64,000 nt of DNA from Gnetum montanum (GCA_015680685.1 MNCI01026219.1:137137-201136), one strand, 5' to 3'; shown: positions 46,760-59,400, numbered from the stretch's first letter. The notes: generated from the sequence alone by a model not told the origin. Program-made: numbers and translations.

Positions 46760-49620
46760 CCAAAATGGAAGAAGGAAGGCTAGCATCTATTCTTATCCCC
46801 AACACCCATCTAGCCAAAGTATAACCTCAAAGTGAACCCCACATGACCTAGAACCCCTCCAAGCATCTCTGGTAGTCCCAGAACCTCACCAAGCCTAGTC
46901 AAAACTAGCTGAAGACTTATGACTTGGTGTTTCCACACTATGAAAGGATTTATCCATGCTAAGGATCTCATTCCCAGCATGGATGGATGGGTGGAATCCA
47001 AGAATGACCTATATCCATGGCGGCCCATTGACCCCTAGGCCCCATCGGAACCCTCTAGAGCTTCCAAAGACCTCAAAAACACTCAAAAATGGCATAAAAC
47101 TTCCATCCCCCTCTCATCCATGTTAGGGCCTTCATGCCCAGCATGGAAGAAAAGGGAAAAACTACATGAGGAACCTAGGAACTTCTAAACTGATGGATCT
47201 TGGTACTAAACATTGACTATCAATGTTGGCAACCCAAGAGGCTAACATGCATGGTTAATTGAATATTGATCTAGCCTAGATCTAACTTTCTTGATTGAGG
47301 GAGACCTCTTCAACACAAAGCATCCTAGTACCACCATGAATAGATGGGGGAAAGCCAAAACTATGGAAGTTTATATGAAATTAAACTTCCAAAAGCAACC
47401 AAACCCTTCCAAAAGCTATGGGACTTTTGGAGGTCATCTAAAATGATCAAAACTATCTCCTCTTAGTTCTCCACATTGAGGAGGACCTTATCCACACTAG
47501 GCATCCCACTCTTAACATAGAGGGGAAGGGGGAAGCTTGAAAACCCTCTCATAACCTTCAGAATGATCAAATTTCAACCTTAGACATTAATAGCCAATGC
47601 CAACAGCCATATAGACACACAAGAATAGTAAAAATTAATCAAAATAGGCAAAAAATCCCTCCCCAAAATATTCCATGTTTAGCATGGAAACCCCAATGTG
47701 AAAAAGTAGTGAAAGCCAAACAATTTCCTAATGACCTAAGAAATGACCAAATTTTAACATTGGGTGTCAGCAATCAAGACTAGCTACTTTAGAAGCCCAC
47801 ATACATAGCCAAAATTACCAAAAAATTAGTAAAATTCAAGGCCCCTCAATTCTTCCACACTAAGAACCACCCCTTCAATGCTACCTAGCATGGAAGAAAG
47901 GGGAAAATTTTGGGGGGACTTCAAAATAGGCTCTAGAGACCTCAAAAAAATGCTAGGCAACCCTATGTGTGTCTTGGCACAACATTTACACATCTAAAGA
48001 TCCTCAAGCTTGTCAAAATTGATCACGAATAGAAAGAAATTTTTTTCCCCAACCTTTCATGTTAATCATGGAAACCCCAACATGGAAAAATGGGTGAAAC
48101 ATCAAAAACCACTCCCTAGCCTCCGAAATGATCAAATTTTAACACTAGGCATCAACTGCCAACATTAAAAACCTTGAAGACCTACATGCATGACTAGAAA
48201 TGATACAAAATGGTAAAAAAATTATTTCCCCCAATCTCCCACATTGGTCATACTATCCTTAGTATGGAAACTAGGAGGAAAGCTCAAAAACCATCTAGGA
48301 AACCTCCAAATTAGCCAAACTTAATCTCAAACCCTAGTCCTCAATCACAGCAATCCTAGAAACATACATGCATGATCAATTGAGGTTAAAACTGGTTCAG
48401 ATCTAGGATGTATGGTTCTTCCATACTAGGGATCTCCTTCTCCATGTAGCTCAGCATGGAAACTAAGGGGAAACTCATTTAGAGCTCATAAAGACCTTAG
48501 AATTACAGCTAATAACCTTACATGCACTTTAAAAACCTATCAATAGTTATTGGAGCTTTCAAACCTCAAAACACTAACCCCATATGGTTAAAAAGAGGTT
48601 CCCCCTAGTCTTCCATGTTCAACCTCCTAGCCCCATCATGGAAAAATGGGGTGAAATTTAAAAACCAGTTGGGAGCACTCAAAACTAGCAAATTTTAACA
48701 TGGAGACATAGCCCTTGGCCCTAGCAACTCTAGAAGCTGACATGCACAATTGATTGTGATCTAAATTAACCTAGATCTGGGATTCTTTCTTCATTCATGC
48801 TATAGGAGGCTTCTTCCATGCTGAATAGCATGGAAACAAGGGTGGAAAGCTAACTTTTCCACTTCTAATGGTCAGATGACACTCCTAAAAGCTAAATATC
48901 TATGCCAAAGAAGCCTAAGACCTCATAGTCTTGAGAATTTTCTCGTTTAACCTCCAAAATCCATCTCCCCCAATCTTCCACACTAAAGTAACTTCCCTAG
49001 TATGAAAATAAGGGAAACGACCTTAAGTGCCCTTGAACATCCTTCAAACGTGCTCAAAATTAGCTAGAAAATTATAGAATTAAGGTCTACAACCCTAGGA
49101 ACCTAGAAACCTAGTCAATGTGCTCTTAACCCACTCTAATTCATGAAACAAGTGTCCCCTCATTCCTCCATGCTGAGGATATTGTGCTTAGCATGGAAAA
49201 AGGGGGGGACCATTTCAACATGTTTTGACACCCAAAACTACCTCAAACTACCTCAAAATGATGCTAGAGGATGCACAAGCTCCAAATATGGGCTCCATCC
49301 ATCAATTTGATCTCATTTGATCTGATTTTGATTAAGACTTTGATTATCGACACTAAACCCCTTCTCTTCCACACTGGCTAGTGTGGAAAGAGGGGGGAAG
49401 GCTTCAAAACCTACTTTTTGTCCTTTATAGACCTCTAGAGTGCACAATTTTGATAGATCTAGGCTTGTGCTATGTTGGGGAAATCCTGGACTTCAATTTT
49501 GGATCTCTAGATGCTTCAAAATCAACATCCTCTAGTCTCCATATTAAGGATCCCTTCTTCCATGCTAGCCAACGTGAAAATAAGGGAGGCCAGCATGGAA
49601 GCCTCAAAACTCTTGATTTA
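46760..49620. repeat. Array of about 15 hairpin-bearing tandem repeats, mean period about 185 bp
   Basis: Each unit has a core inverted repeat of the form TTCCATGCT ... AGCATGGAA flanked by a C-rich stretch on the left (CCCCCTTCT) and a G-rich one on the right (AAGGGGGAAA). Cores lie near 46975, 47140, 47332, 47514, 47681, 47887, 48065, 48261, 48453, 48635, 48827, 48999, 49190, 49379 and 49571. Between cores a block like CCAAATTTTAACATTAGGC...ACATGCATG recurs. The array is degenerate and non-coding. T's LTRs contain similar C-rich/G-rich words, so it may have grown from LTR-like or UTR sequence. Confidence 0.75.
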
Positions 49621-50250
49621 TAGGTCTAAAAAACCAAGAAATAGCCTTTACTAATGGCCAAACTTGCCTAATAGCCTTGTAGCCTTAAAACATGGCCTGC
49701 TAAGGCCTAAAACTCACAAAACCTAACCATTTTTTGACTTATATTAGCCAAATTTTACCATGCATAATTTTTTTTGCTTGATTTTTACCTTATTATGTAG
49801 CTTTTTGGCTTTTTTTGGACTTGTGTTTCATTGTTCACCTTCTTGACCTTTTATGGCCTTTATGCAACCTTATATGCTCTTTATTTGCCTTATGATGACC
49901 TTATTTGCCTATTTTTGGCCTTTAAATGGTATGAAATAGCAGGGTTTAACCTTCCCTAACCACTTTTTGACACCATGTGACCATGGCCCGCTAATGCCTA
50001 AAACTAGCAAAATTGTCACCTTTGTTGACCATTTGTAGCCTTATTTCTTATATTTTCCCTTGCTTGACCTTCATTTAGCCCTTGTTTTCCTTTGTTGTAC
50101 TTTTTCGAATTTTCCTTACCTCATTGATGGCCTTGGATGACCTTTCTTGCATTAGATTCACATGTATTTGCATAATTTTATAGCATTTTAACATTATTTA
50201 TTCTCTTTTACCCATGTTCCACTTAATATGCTTTTGTTTGATATGCAAGA
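49621..50250 (+). other. Element T: spacer before RT, with possible splice acceptor
   Basis: T-rich DNA with many TTTTGGCCTTT and GACCTTATTTGCC words and two copies of the CATGGCCxGCTAAxGCCTAAAACT motif. It ends in TTTTGTTTGATATGCAAG at 50250, an acceptor-like tract just before the RT frame opens. Confidence 0.4.
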
Positions 50251-53200
50251 TCAAAGTATGAGTACATAGGAGCAAATCAGTTAGCCTTTATGTCTACTTG
50301 GACTCCATGGTGCTATTGAATGGTGTATCAACTCTTATTTTCTATATCTTAAGCCTCAGAGTTTTGTAGACCACATAGCCTCAATAGAGAAACCTCTAAA
50401 ATGGCCTGAAAACCTAGTGAAATCCCTTGACTTAGAGGCAAGTGACATAATCAAATACTCTTTAGTTGAGGTTCTTGTCACAACACATAGTGGTGAGGAG
50501 AAAACCCTTAAACTAAGTTTCTCACTGGAACCTCAATATGTTTAAGACATCACCAAGGTCTTACAAAGCAAAATTAAGACCTTTGCCTGGTCATATGAAG
50601 ACATGCCAAGCCTAGATCTATGCCTAGTATAACACAACACCATACTAGACCCTAGCATTAGACCAATTAAGAAAAAGGAGCATAAAATTAGACCTTATTT
50701 GGCCTTGGTAGTTCATGATGAGATCTCAAAGCTCTACCAAGCTTGTTTCATTAGGGTTGACTACACAGAATAGGTGTCAAACATAGTGGTAGTCCCTAAG
50801 AAAAATGGAGTATCTACATTTACATTGATTTTTGTGACCTAAATAAAGCAACTATCAAGGATGACTTCCCTTTGCCTAGTATTAATTAACTTTTCAATAC
50901 TGTGGTCGTACATGCCTTATTGTCCTTTATGGATGGATTCCTAGGATATAACCAAATTAGGTTAAACCTAGAGCACCAACTTAGCATGGCCTTTATGATG
51001 CCATGGGGTACCTTTTACTATACTATGATTCCCTTTGGCCTTAAGAATGTAGGAGCTACATACTAGAGAGCCATGACCTATATCTTTAGTGATTACATGC
51101 TAAGTTTACTTAATGATTATGTAGATGATATAGTCATTAATTCTACAGTGGCTAATGACCATGATGATGATCTAGATCTTGTGCTCAAATGATTCCTCAA
51201 ATATGAGCTTGGGCTCAATCCCAAGAAATGTGCCTTTGGTGTGCTCAAATGGTGCCTCAAATACAAGCTTAGGCTCAATCCTAAGAAATGTGTCTTTGGT
51301 ATCAAGACTGGTAAGATGCTTGGCTTTGTATTCTCTAAAGTAGGGATACATGTTGATCCTGATAAGGTTAAGGTCATATCCAAATTAGCAATGCCTACCA
51401 ACCTTAATGATCTTTGAGGATAGCAAGGCAAATTGTAATTTGTTCATTGATTTATCACTAGGCTTACAGATAAGTTACAGTCAATGTAGCACTTGCTTAA
51501 GAAAGGAGTTCACTATAAGTCAATAGCTCAATGCCAATAGGCCTTTAAAAACCTTAAGAAAGAGTTGATACAACTACCAAAAATCCATCCTCCATAAGAG
51601 GATAAATCATTTTTCATTTACCTTGCCATCTTTGACACATCCATTACCTCCCTACTTTGTCAGAAGCATGATGATGGAATAGAAATGCATGTATACTACC
51701 TTAGTCATGCATTAGTTACCCATAAGACCTAATACACTGAAGTGGATAAGTTTTTTCTAGCACTAGTCTTCTCTTTGAAGAAGTGGAGATACTACCTCTT
51801 TAGAAGTCAAGTCAACATCAGTTGCAAGGACAACATACTTAGGGTCATAATGATCAACATTTATGAAAGTATCCATATAGCTTAATGGAAAGTCATAACC
51901 ATGGAATTTGACCTTCATTACATCTCTCAATCCTCAATGAAAGGTCAAGCTATAGTCATACAACTAACAGTATCATCGGTCGATGACCAAGAAATCATAG
52001 ATCCTGAGTTTCTTGATGAATATGTCGACATAGTTAGCCAAGTGCCTAAGGGTTATGAGCTAGTCATGAACTTTTAAAAATCTTCAACCACCCATGGGGC
52101 TAGTGTTGCTGCCATCATAACATTCCCATCTGGTGAAATCTAATCCTTCACCTATCCTTTTAAGTTCCCATGTACCAATAACATAGTGGAGTATGAAGGT
52201 TTGATCAAAGGGATGGCAGTAGCTTGTGACCTAAGAGTTAGACACTTAAAAATCAAATATGATTTATAACTTGTGGTTAACCAAGTAATTGAGGTTTATG
52301 CATGTAAGGCCAAACACTTACAACCATACTGTGACCTAGGAAAGCAATTGTTACAATAATTCATAGATGTTGATATCCAACATATACCTCAAAATGAGAA
52401 CACCATAGCTAATGCAATTACAACATTAGCCCTTAGTATGATGCTAGATGTATTTAGTAAGTTGTCCACATTGATCATGGACTATGCTACTCCCATCACA
52501 CAAAATATTGAGGATACGTTAGTGGCCATTATTCATACTACTCCCAAGGAGTGGTATGATGATATCAAATTTTACCTTATGCATGGCAAATCCTCACAAG
52601 CCCTTACTATTTCTCAGAAGGATGCTATATGCAAGCAATCGAAGCAGCATGTTATCATAGGTGATAACACATTATGTCGATGGTCCTATAATGGCATACT
52701 CCTCAAGTGCTTAGGTAAACCAAAATTCAAAATAGTCCTAGAGAAGGCTCACAAGGGTGCTTGTGGAGGACATATATTACCAAGAGCTATGGCTACAAAG
52801 ATTATATGGTTAGGCTACTATTGGTCCCATATGAAAAGTGACTACCTATAGAAGGTTAAGTGGTGTGACACATGCCAACAATATAGCAAACTTATACATG
52901 TACCACCGACTAAGTCACATACCACTCAAATAGCATGGTCATTTCAATGATGGGGGTTAGATATCATAGGATCCATAATGCGTAAGTCTTCCATAGGGCA
53001 TAGCTTCATTACCACTACAACTGAATACTTTACAAAGTTGGTTGAGGCTATTCTTCTAAGGAATACTACATCCAAGAAAGTCTTCAAATTCATCTTAAAT
53101 AACATTGTGGCTCATTTTGACATATCCATAACCATAGTTATAGACAATGAACCACAATTTAGTAGCCAAGAAACAAAAAAATTCTATCATGACCTACAAA

Positions 53201-53793
53201 TTAAGCATTCTTTCTCATCTCTTTGTTACCCTCAAGCCAATGGACAAGCAAAAGCAAGCAACAAAGCCATCATCAACTTGCTCACAAAGATGCTCAGCAA
53301 TAGAAAGCACAAATGGCATGAATAGCTTGTCCATGCACTATGGGCATATAGAAAAATCCATCACATGGCAACCAATATGATCCCTTATAGCCTAGTATAT
53401 GGTTTTAAAACTATTTTACCTCTTGAGTTGCAATTGTCATCACTTCAAGTAGCCTTGACCAACTTCATCAATGATGAGCAAAATAAGGAGTTGCAAACAT
53501 CGGCCTTGGACTTGATGGAGGAGCAACATATGTAGGTGCTTGCTCACATCAAGCACTATCAAGAGAGGTAGAAGTGGCAACATCACCATAACTTAACCAT
53601 GCACAAGATCAAGGAGGGTAACCTAATCCTCAAACCTATTCATGAACATGAAAACAAATTCTCAGCCAACTGAGAAGGATCCTTCCTTCTCACTAGAGCC
53701 TATGGGAATGGTGCACTCAAAATAGTTAACATGGATGGAAATGAGCTGACCAATCTAGTCAATCATTCCTATCTAAATCCATACTACATGTAG
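50251..53793 (+). pseudogene. pol of element T: RT, two RNase H domains, integrase
   Basis: RT is at about 50640-51420, with RPIKKKEHKIRPYLA, NIVVVPKKNG, MPWGTFYYTMIPFGLKN and the catalytic YVDD at 51118-51129. A 60-bp in-frame duplication (51181-51240 and 51241-51300) inserts 20 residues after it. The first RNase H follows (YYLSHALV, LALVFSLKKWRYYL; about 51600-51850). A second RNase H remnant (about 52075-52440: THGASVAAIITFPSGE, NNIVEYEGLIKGMAVA) is typical of the Tat clade. Integrase is at about 52480-53790. Its HHCC finger is HKGACGGH...CDTCQQ, with Asp in GLDIIG (52960) and Asp in VIDNEPQF (53143). The final Glu is replaced by Lys in GQAKASNK (53251), 36 residues later. About a dozen stops, mostly TAG or TAA. 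Inactive. Confidence 0.8.
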
Positions 53794-54050
53794 CTAATAA
53801 TCATCAACAAGTGAACCTACTTTCAATAGTCCACTATGACCTTAAACTGGCAACATAGCCTACTAGGGCCTTAAACTAATACCATGGCCCACCATGGCTT
53901 TAAACTAGCAGCATTGGTGACCTAGATAGCTTGGTCTTATCATCTCATGTGGCCTATATGCATTGTAACATTATGATATGCAGTGGTGTTTTGTAATCTT
54001 TGTTATTGCCTCTTGGGTCAATTCTCCAAACACCAACAAAGAAGGGCCAT
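53794..54050 (+). other. Element T: 3' untranslated region and polypurine-like tract
   Basis: Three copies of a motif like ATGGCCCACCATGGCTTTAA (53830-53910) are followed by CAACAAAGAAGGGCCAT directly before the LTR start TGAAACACC. The A/G-rich run is the best candidate for the plus-strand primer. Confidence 0.5.
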
Positions 54051-55651
54051 TGAAACACCACAAAAATTTGCATGTTATAGTCCATTTTAATCATGTAGTT
54101 TTCACCCCATGAAACCCAAGGCAAAAATTCATTGTAAATGTGAAGATTGTAATCCACAATGTGCAATTTCACATACTTTACACTTTTGGGATTGAAAAAT
54201 GCCTCATAAGTGGTCAAACCCTCATTTCCCAAGTAAAAACAAAGTCACCTAGACTCTATATTTAGGCTTGGAGGTCAAAATACCTTTTGGAATGCTAAAA
54301 ATGACAATTTGATGGGTTTTATGGGGTGTATACACTTTTCTACGCTAGAAACACTTGCAAGGGTAGATCTCACCTACCCTCAACATGGAGAGGTGGGGGA
54401 TTTTCCCTCATCTTGGAAAGTTTCCCCTTAGTGTGAAGACTACATGCTCAGCCTAGAAACCTTTCCCCCTCAGCATGAAAGTTTCCACCCTCCACCAATG
54501 TAAAGGCTTAAACCTCCATGTGGAATTTGCATCCCCACCAACCAACCCCCTCCACTCCCGCGGCACCCCCCCCGCCCCCAAGTGTGAAAGCCACAATAGC
54601 CAAATCTCATCACTCCATAAAATCCAATGCTAACCAAACACTTTAACAAGGACAGAAAAAGGCTCCATGTGGAAGATCTATCTCCAACGTGAAAGGTGTA
54701 CCCTTGTTATTATTTATAATACATGAAATGGCCATGGTGAAAAGGCACTTACTATATGTGGTAACACTACAAATTTGGGCACCCATCTCACCTAAATGAC
54801 ATAGCCATTTTGCAGCCAATTTGGGCAACCATTTTGCAGCCAATTTGCAACCATTATACAACCAAATCATAGCCATTTTGCAGTATCATTCATAGCCCAA
54901 GGCCTATAAAAACTAGCCTCAAACATCATTGAGAGGCTCTACTTTTTGACATTAGAAGACATTCAGCATACATATATTTTCCCAGCAATAATTCCACACT
55001 TCATGCATTCTCAAGCACTCAAGAGCTCTTGAAAGTTCCCATACTTGAGTTCTTTTGAACCCAAGGGTGGGAAGCACTGTAACTCTATCACCTTGAGACT
55101 TGTGAACCTTTTATGCCAATGCTACATTTCTAAGGCTCCCAACCCCCAATGTTGAGCAACTTGGTAGTCAAATTTCTCACATTTTCTCAACCCCTAGCAA
55201 TAACCAAGGCTGCAAATCTAAGGTAGTAGTATAGGAGGTTTGATAACAATGAGAGTGGCAAAACATCCGAATTGTGGAGTTGATAGCATCAACTTCAATC
55301 AACCCTAAACCTTTGTCCAAATGAATCCGCTACTACCCATTCAAGCACCATTTGTATGAATTTCTCTAACTTATTCTTTATTTTTTTCTCACTAAATTTT
55401 AAAGTTTTGGGTTTTGTATGCAAGATATATTATTTTATTTTCTATGCATTATTTATATCTATTATCAGTTTTTACATTCCATTTCATTACATTATTTTGC
55501 AAACCTCCCAAGTCCCTGGTTGATCCACCAGATTGGCTAGGGTGCCCCAAATCCCATTTTTCTAGAGACCTTAGGGATTCGTGGGTTGAGAACTACTATG
55601 CACTAGATCTGTCAGTCTTTATTCCAGCAATTAATTTTTTTAGTTGCAATA
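54051..55651 (+). repeat. 3' LTR of element T
   Basis: The 1601-bp LTR runs from TGAAACACCAC to TAGTTGCAATA and aligns with 16874-18616. It contains a very GC-rich island (CCCGCGGCACCCCCCCCGCC, about 54556) and short tandem repeats of AGCCATTTTGCAGCCAA (54800-54880) that the gap hides in the other LTR. Confidence 0.8.
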
Positions 55652-55656
55652 ATAAC
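55652..55656. repeat. Candidate target-site duplication ATAAC, right copy (element T)
   Basis: It matches 16869-16873 exactly and is followed by the remainder of E's interrupted LTR. Confidence 0.7.
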
Positions 55657-56472
55657 CATATAATAATCCATGAATGGTCATGCAAGTATATTAATAAGTT
55701 AATAAGAAGTTTATGCTCATTATCTTTTTACTCAAAATTAGTGAAATGCAAAACATATGATTTAACTTGTAGTGCTTTATATGAATAAATGATGTTGTTG
55801 TCTATTAAATGTGCTAAGAATAAACATAGTGAAAATGAATGTAAATTTTATTACTAAGTGTAATAAAAATATAAAGATACTCTAGAATAGTGGTAATAAG
55901 TATCTATTCCTAGCTTTCAGTGCACATTCTGGGATAATGTAATTGTCAGTGGGATTTCCAAATTACTTTACCACTAAGAAAATCAAGTAAAGTCACTACT
56001 GGGTTATCAAATAATTACACTTTATGCTTGAAACTAGTTGTACTTATTCTATCTTACTAGTGAACATCGTAATTTTAAAATACTTAGGAAATGTAAATGA
56101 CATTGTAAAAATAAAAGGCATTGAAAAGTAAATCTATTTTATGTATGATGCTACACTTATAAAGAACAATCTTGATTTTTGTTAAATTTCATGAATTGTA
56201 TCTATGAATAATCCACTTAAATAAAGATATCGTACAAGTATTAATCATCACATTCTGGGCATTCACAACTAACTCTAACTTTACGAAAACAAAAATACAG
56301 AATTTCACTAAGTATTAGCAAAACTTCTATTTAAAGTGACGATGGGCTTATATTTATAGGCATAACCATAGCCCACTACATCTTATCTATGACATTATAT
56401 AATCAGCCATGATATTGCATCTACAATATTATAGATATGATATCGTAGTCCTACGAAAAAAGGTGTTCATCA
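55657..56472 (-). repeat. Element E 5' LTR, distal fragment
   Basis: It matches the other minus-strand LTRs in order: the TACTGGGTTATCAAATAATTACAC block (about 56000), AATAAAGATATCGTACAAG near 56220, TATTTATAGG near 56352, palindrome remnants CATGATATTGCA, CAATATTATAG and ATGATATCGTAG (56412-56450), and a terminal TTCATCA at 56466-56472. With 16814-16873 it makes an LTR of about 875 bp, the normal family length. Confidence 0.75.
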
Positions 56473-59400
56473 ATGTTTAAATAATAGTCAAAGTAACATA
56501 AGAATAAGATACTTCACACATACCATGTTCAAGAAGATATAAAACCACCTATCTTTAAACTGAGCTATTGGATTTATCCACCAAGTAAACCATTGTAGGA
56601 ACAAGCTTGTCTCCTTGTTCCTCTAAAGGTACAACTCCTTCAATAAGTCTTTGTACTTAATCTTTTGGTCTACAAAAAGCTACCAATAGAGCTCCTAGTT
56701 GGAGTAGAACTTAATCTTAATCTACTCTTTCTAGGTATGTGAGAATAGTGCTAAGTATAGAATGGGAATTCTAATTTTATAGAGAAATCAGCCAATCTAG
56801 AACTACTGTGTTGATAAGATATAAAAGAAGGGTTTATTAGGCTTAGAATATAGAAGCTTATGGGTTCAAGAAAAACCTAGTCTTCCTCTTTAGTTTCCCA
56901 AGTGCTAAACCTCCTTATTCCACCAACACCTTTAGCTTTTTAATGTTTGATTCTTCTCAACCATTCATATTCACTACCTAACTCCTTCTATCTTTTTGTT
57001 TCATACCTACAACAAAAGAAATGATGCAAATAGGATCACATGTTCATAAAAATAAATGTTTTATTAATATCATTACATAACTACCTCTAAGGAAATTAAC
57101 TATTAGAGTAACAAAATATACTTTTATTTTTATTTTTTTTAATAAAAATATTAGAATGCCAAAAATAGTAATTCTAAGAAATGTAGGAGGATTATCTCAC
57201 TAATGATTCCTCTTTCATTATTATATTAACCTTCTCATAAGCATCTTGGCCAACATCTTCAATGTAGGAGTTATCAAAAGGTATCAAGTAGTTTTCCTAC
57301 ATATAATAAGTAATTTTGGCTATGTCCACTTATTCTTTATGTTAATATGGTCTTGTTTTTTATTATGGTATAACATCAGCTCTAATAGTTCCATGATTTA
57401 CTGTTGTTATGGGTTCCATTGGTATCATTACAATTCCACTAGATTCTATGGTTACACATAAATCATCACAAGTTCTACTAGGCTCCATGGTTCCACTAGT
57501 AACATCATAGGTTTTTTTAAAGGTATCTAAACAATATAGGTATCAATTGAATCATCTTGAGAAATTCTATGCAATAAGATAATCGAATCAAAAAAATTCT
57601 TCATTTTAAAAAATATATATTTACCATTTGTGAATCATTTTACTAGAAATGATTCCAACAAGTTCTAAATCATATTTTGGGTCCAATTATTAATCAAACC
57701 TAGATGGATCTTGATAAATCTAACATTAGTTACCCATGATCTTGAATATATATCTAGAATTAATTCCATATCCAAACCTAAAATTGATGTAGAGCTCAAT
57801 ATTAGAACCACTAGGATTTCTTCAACCTGGTTGTAGTTTTCATATCTTGTAATTGTGTGGAAACTAGATCTAGTTATATTATATCCTATACATATGTCAT
57901 TTAATAAAGTTATGTCCTTGAATTTATGCACTCAACATATATTGCTTTTTTCCTTCATTGTTCTTACCTTAGCATAAGATGGTTTCTTTATTGAAAATTT
58001 TTCCTTCAAAAAATGAAGAGACTTTGTCTTTTAAAATCCAATCTAGATACATTAAAAACTGCATTTTCTTTATCTTACTTATAAATAAGGCTATTTTATA
58101 AGAAAATATTCTTGCTTATCTCTAAGAAGCTACCTCTTAATTGAGGCACTACTATGCAAGGTTTGAATGTATGCTCTTGACGAATTAAAAATCTCCAAAC
58201 CAAATAAGAAAGCAATGTTTCTTAATACCAATAATGATGATAATTAATCCCAAGGTTTCTAAAGCATATCTCATACTGACTCCTATCCCTGCTTAAGTTA
58301 TTAGACCAAGATTTAATGACCAAGAATAATGAGTGTAGGACTTATTGAGTCAAGGCCCCATTATTAAGCATGGAAATGTTAAAATCAAAAATTACCTGTT
58401 AGGCTTAGATAATATAATAAAGGCATGAAGTCCATGATATTAATTCCATACATAATAGATACAACAAAGATATTACTAAAATAGCAACTCATGCTGACTA
58501 TAAGAGACATAACTCTTATTATTCATTACAAAAAATAGTGACCAAGTAAAAGAACCATGAATTGGAGATCTTATGAATGAAAACTCAAAATGATAACATA
58601 TCACAAAGGAACTACTTGTAACATAACTCTTAAGATACTATGATAGTACTTGTTAACAGCATTTTTCCAAGGTCATCCAATACTTCATGGAATTTTTTTT
58701 TGGATCCAATGGATCAATGGTAGAAGACCTAGGGAATGTGTGTACCATGAGGGATCATGTTCTTTTTCACCCATGAAATGAAATAATCAATACTCATTAT
58801 TAAGAATAAAATATGGTAACACTTTTAGAAAAAAAATAAACTATGACTCTAATGAGGATAAGTGTAACAAAAAAACATTGAGAAAAATATTTATGGATTT
58901 CAATGATCAGTCCCTAGTGGGAACTTGAGTTTCAAACCCTTGATAATATGATATAAGGTTTAACAAGCAGCTACACTAGAAAATCTATTCCAAGCTACCT
59001 ACATATTTGTGAGCATCATGGAATGAGACTCACATGTAGTTGTCCATCAAAGAAAAATAATAAAGAAATAGAGATAGGGGATTTTGAATTCCAAAAATAA
59101 AATTGATAATAAAAAAATTTATTTAGAGTACATCATAGGTTTAAAATTGAGTAGAGAACAACAAAAATAATATCTAAAAATTTCTTTCCAATCACAAGGA
59201 TGTCTCCTTAAGTGTACAATCTTATAGTTGATATTTTGGAAAAATCAAAGAGAGGAGAATTACTTACTAGTTAGGATAATAAATTACTTACTAGTTAGGA
59301 TAATAACTCTTGCCCTAATAAAATTTATGCTAATTTCACCATTTACACTTAAAATTAAAATATTAAAAGGATTTGAGGTAGTAATAGAAAGTTGTCACAA

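Larger units (their letters stand above)
16874..55651 (+). mobile_element. Element T: giant Tat/Ogre-like Ty3/gypsy element with nested insertions
   Basis: Two direct repeats (16874-18616 and 54051-55651) flank plus-strand gag, protease, RT, two RNase H domains and integrase, in a span of 38.8 kb. Removing Q/B (24510-35900) and C (39231-42455) leaves about 24 kb, a size typical of Ogre-like elements. The TTGGTGCTAGAAGGAGGG primer-binding site, the second RNase H and the long non-coding parts also fit the Tat clade. Unusual features are an antisense spliced gene and a hairpin satellite lying between protease and RT. It inserted into E's 5' LTR. Confidence 0.75.

Noticed and set aside
46760-49620. 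CRISPR-like array
   Set aside because: The units are degenerate, about 185 bp long with no constant short repeat and unique spacer pattern, and the context is a plant retroelement.
23736-50250. Helitron or DNA transposon explaining the interior of T
   Set aside because: I could not find terminal inverted repeats or a CTRR-hairpin end near 23100-23735 or 49620-50250, so I kept it as part of T while noting the doubt.
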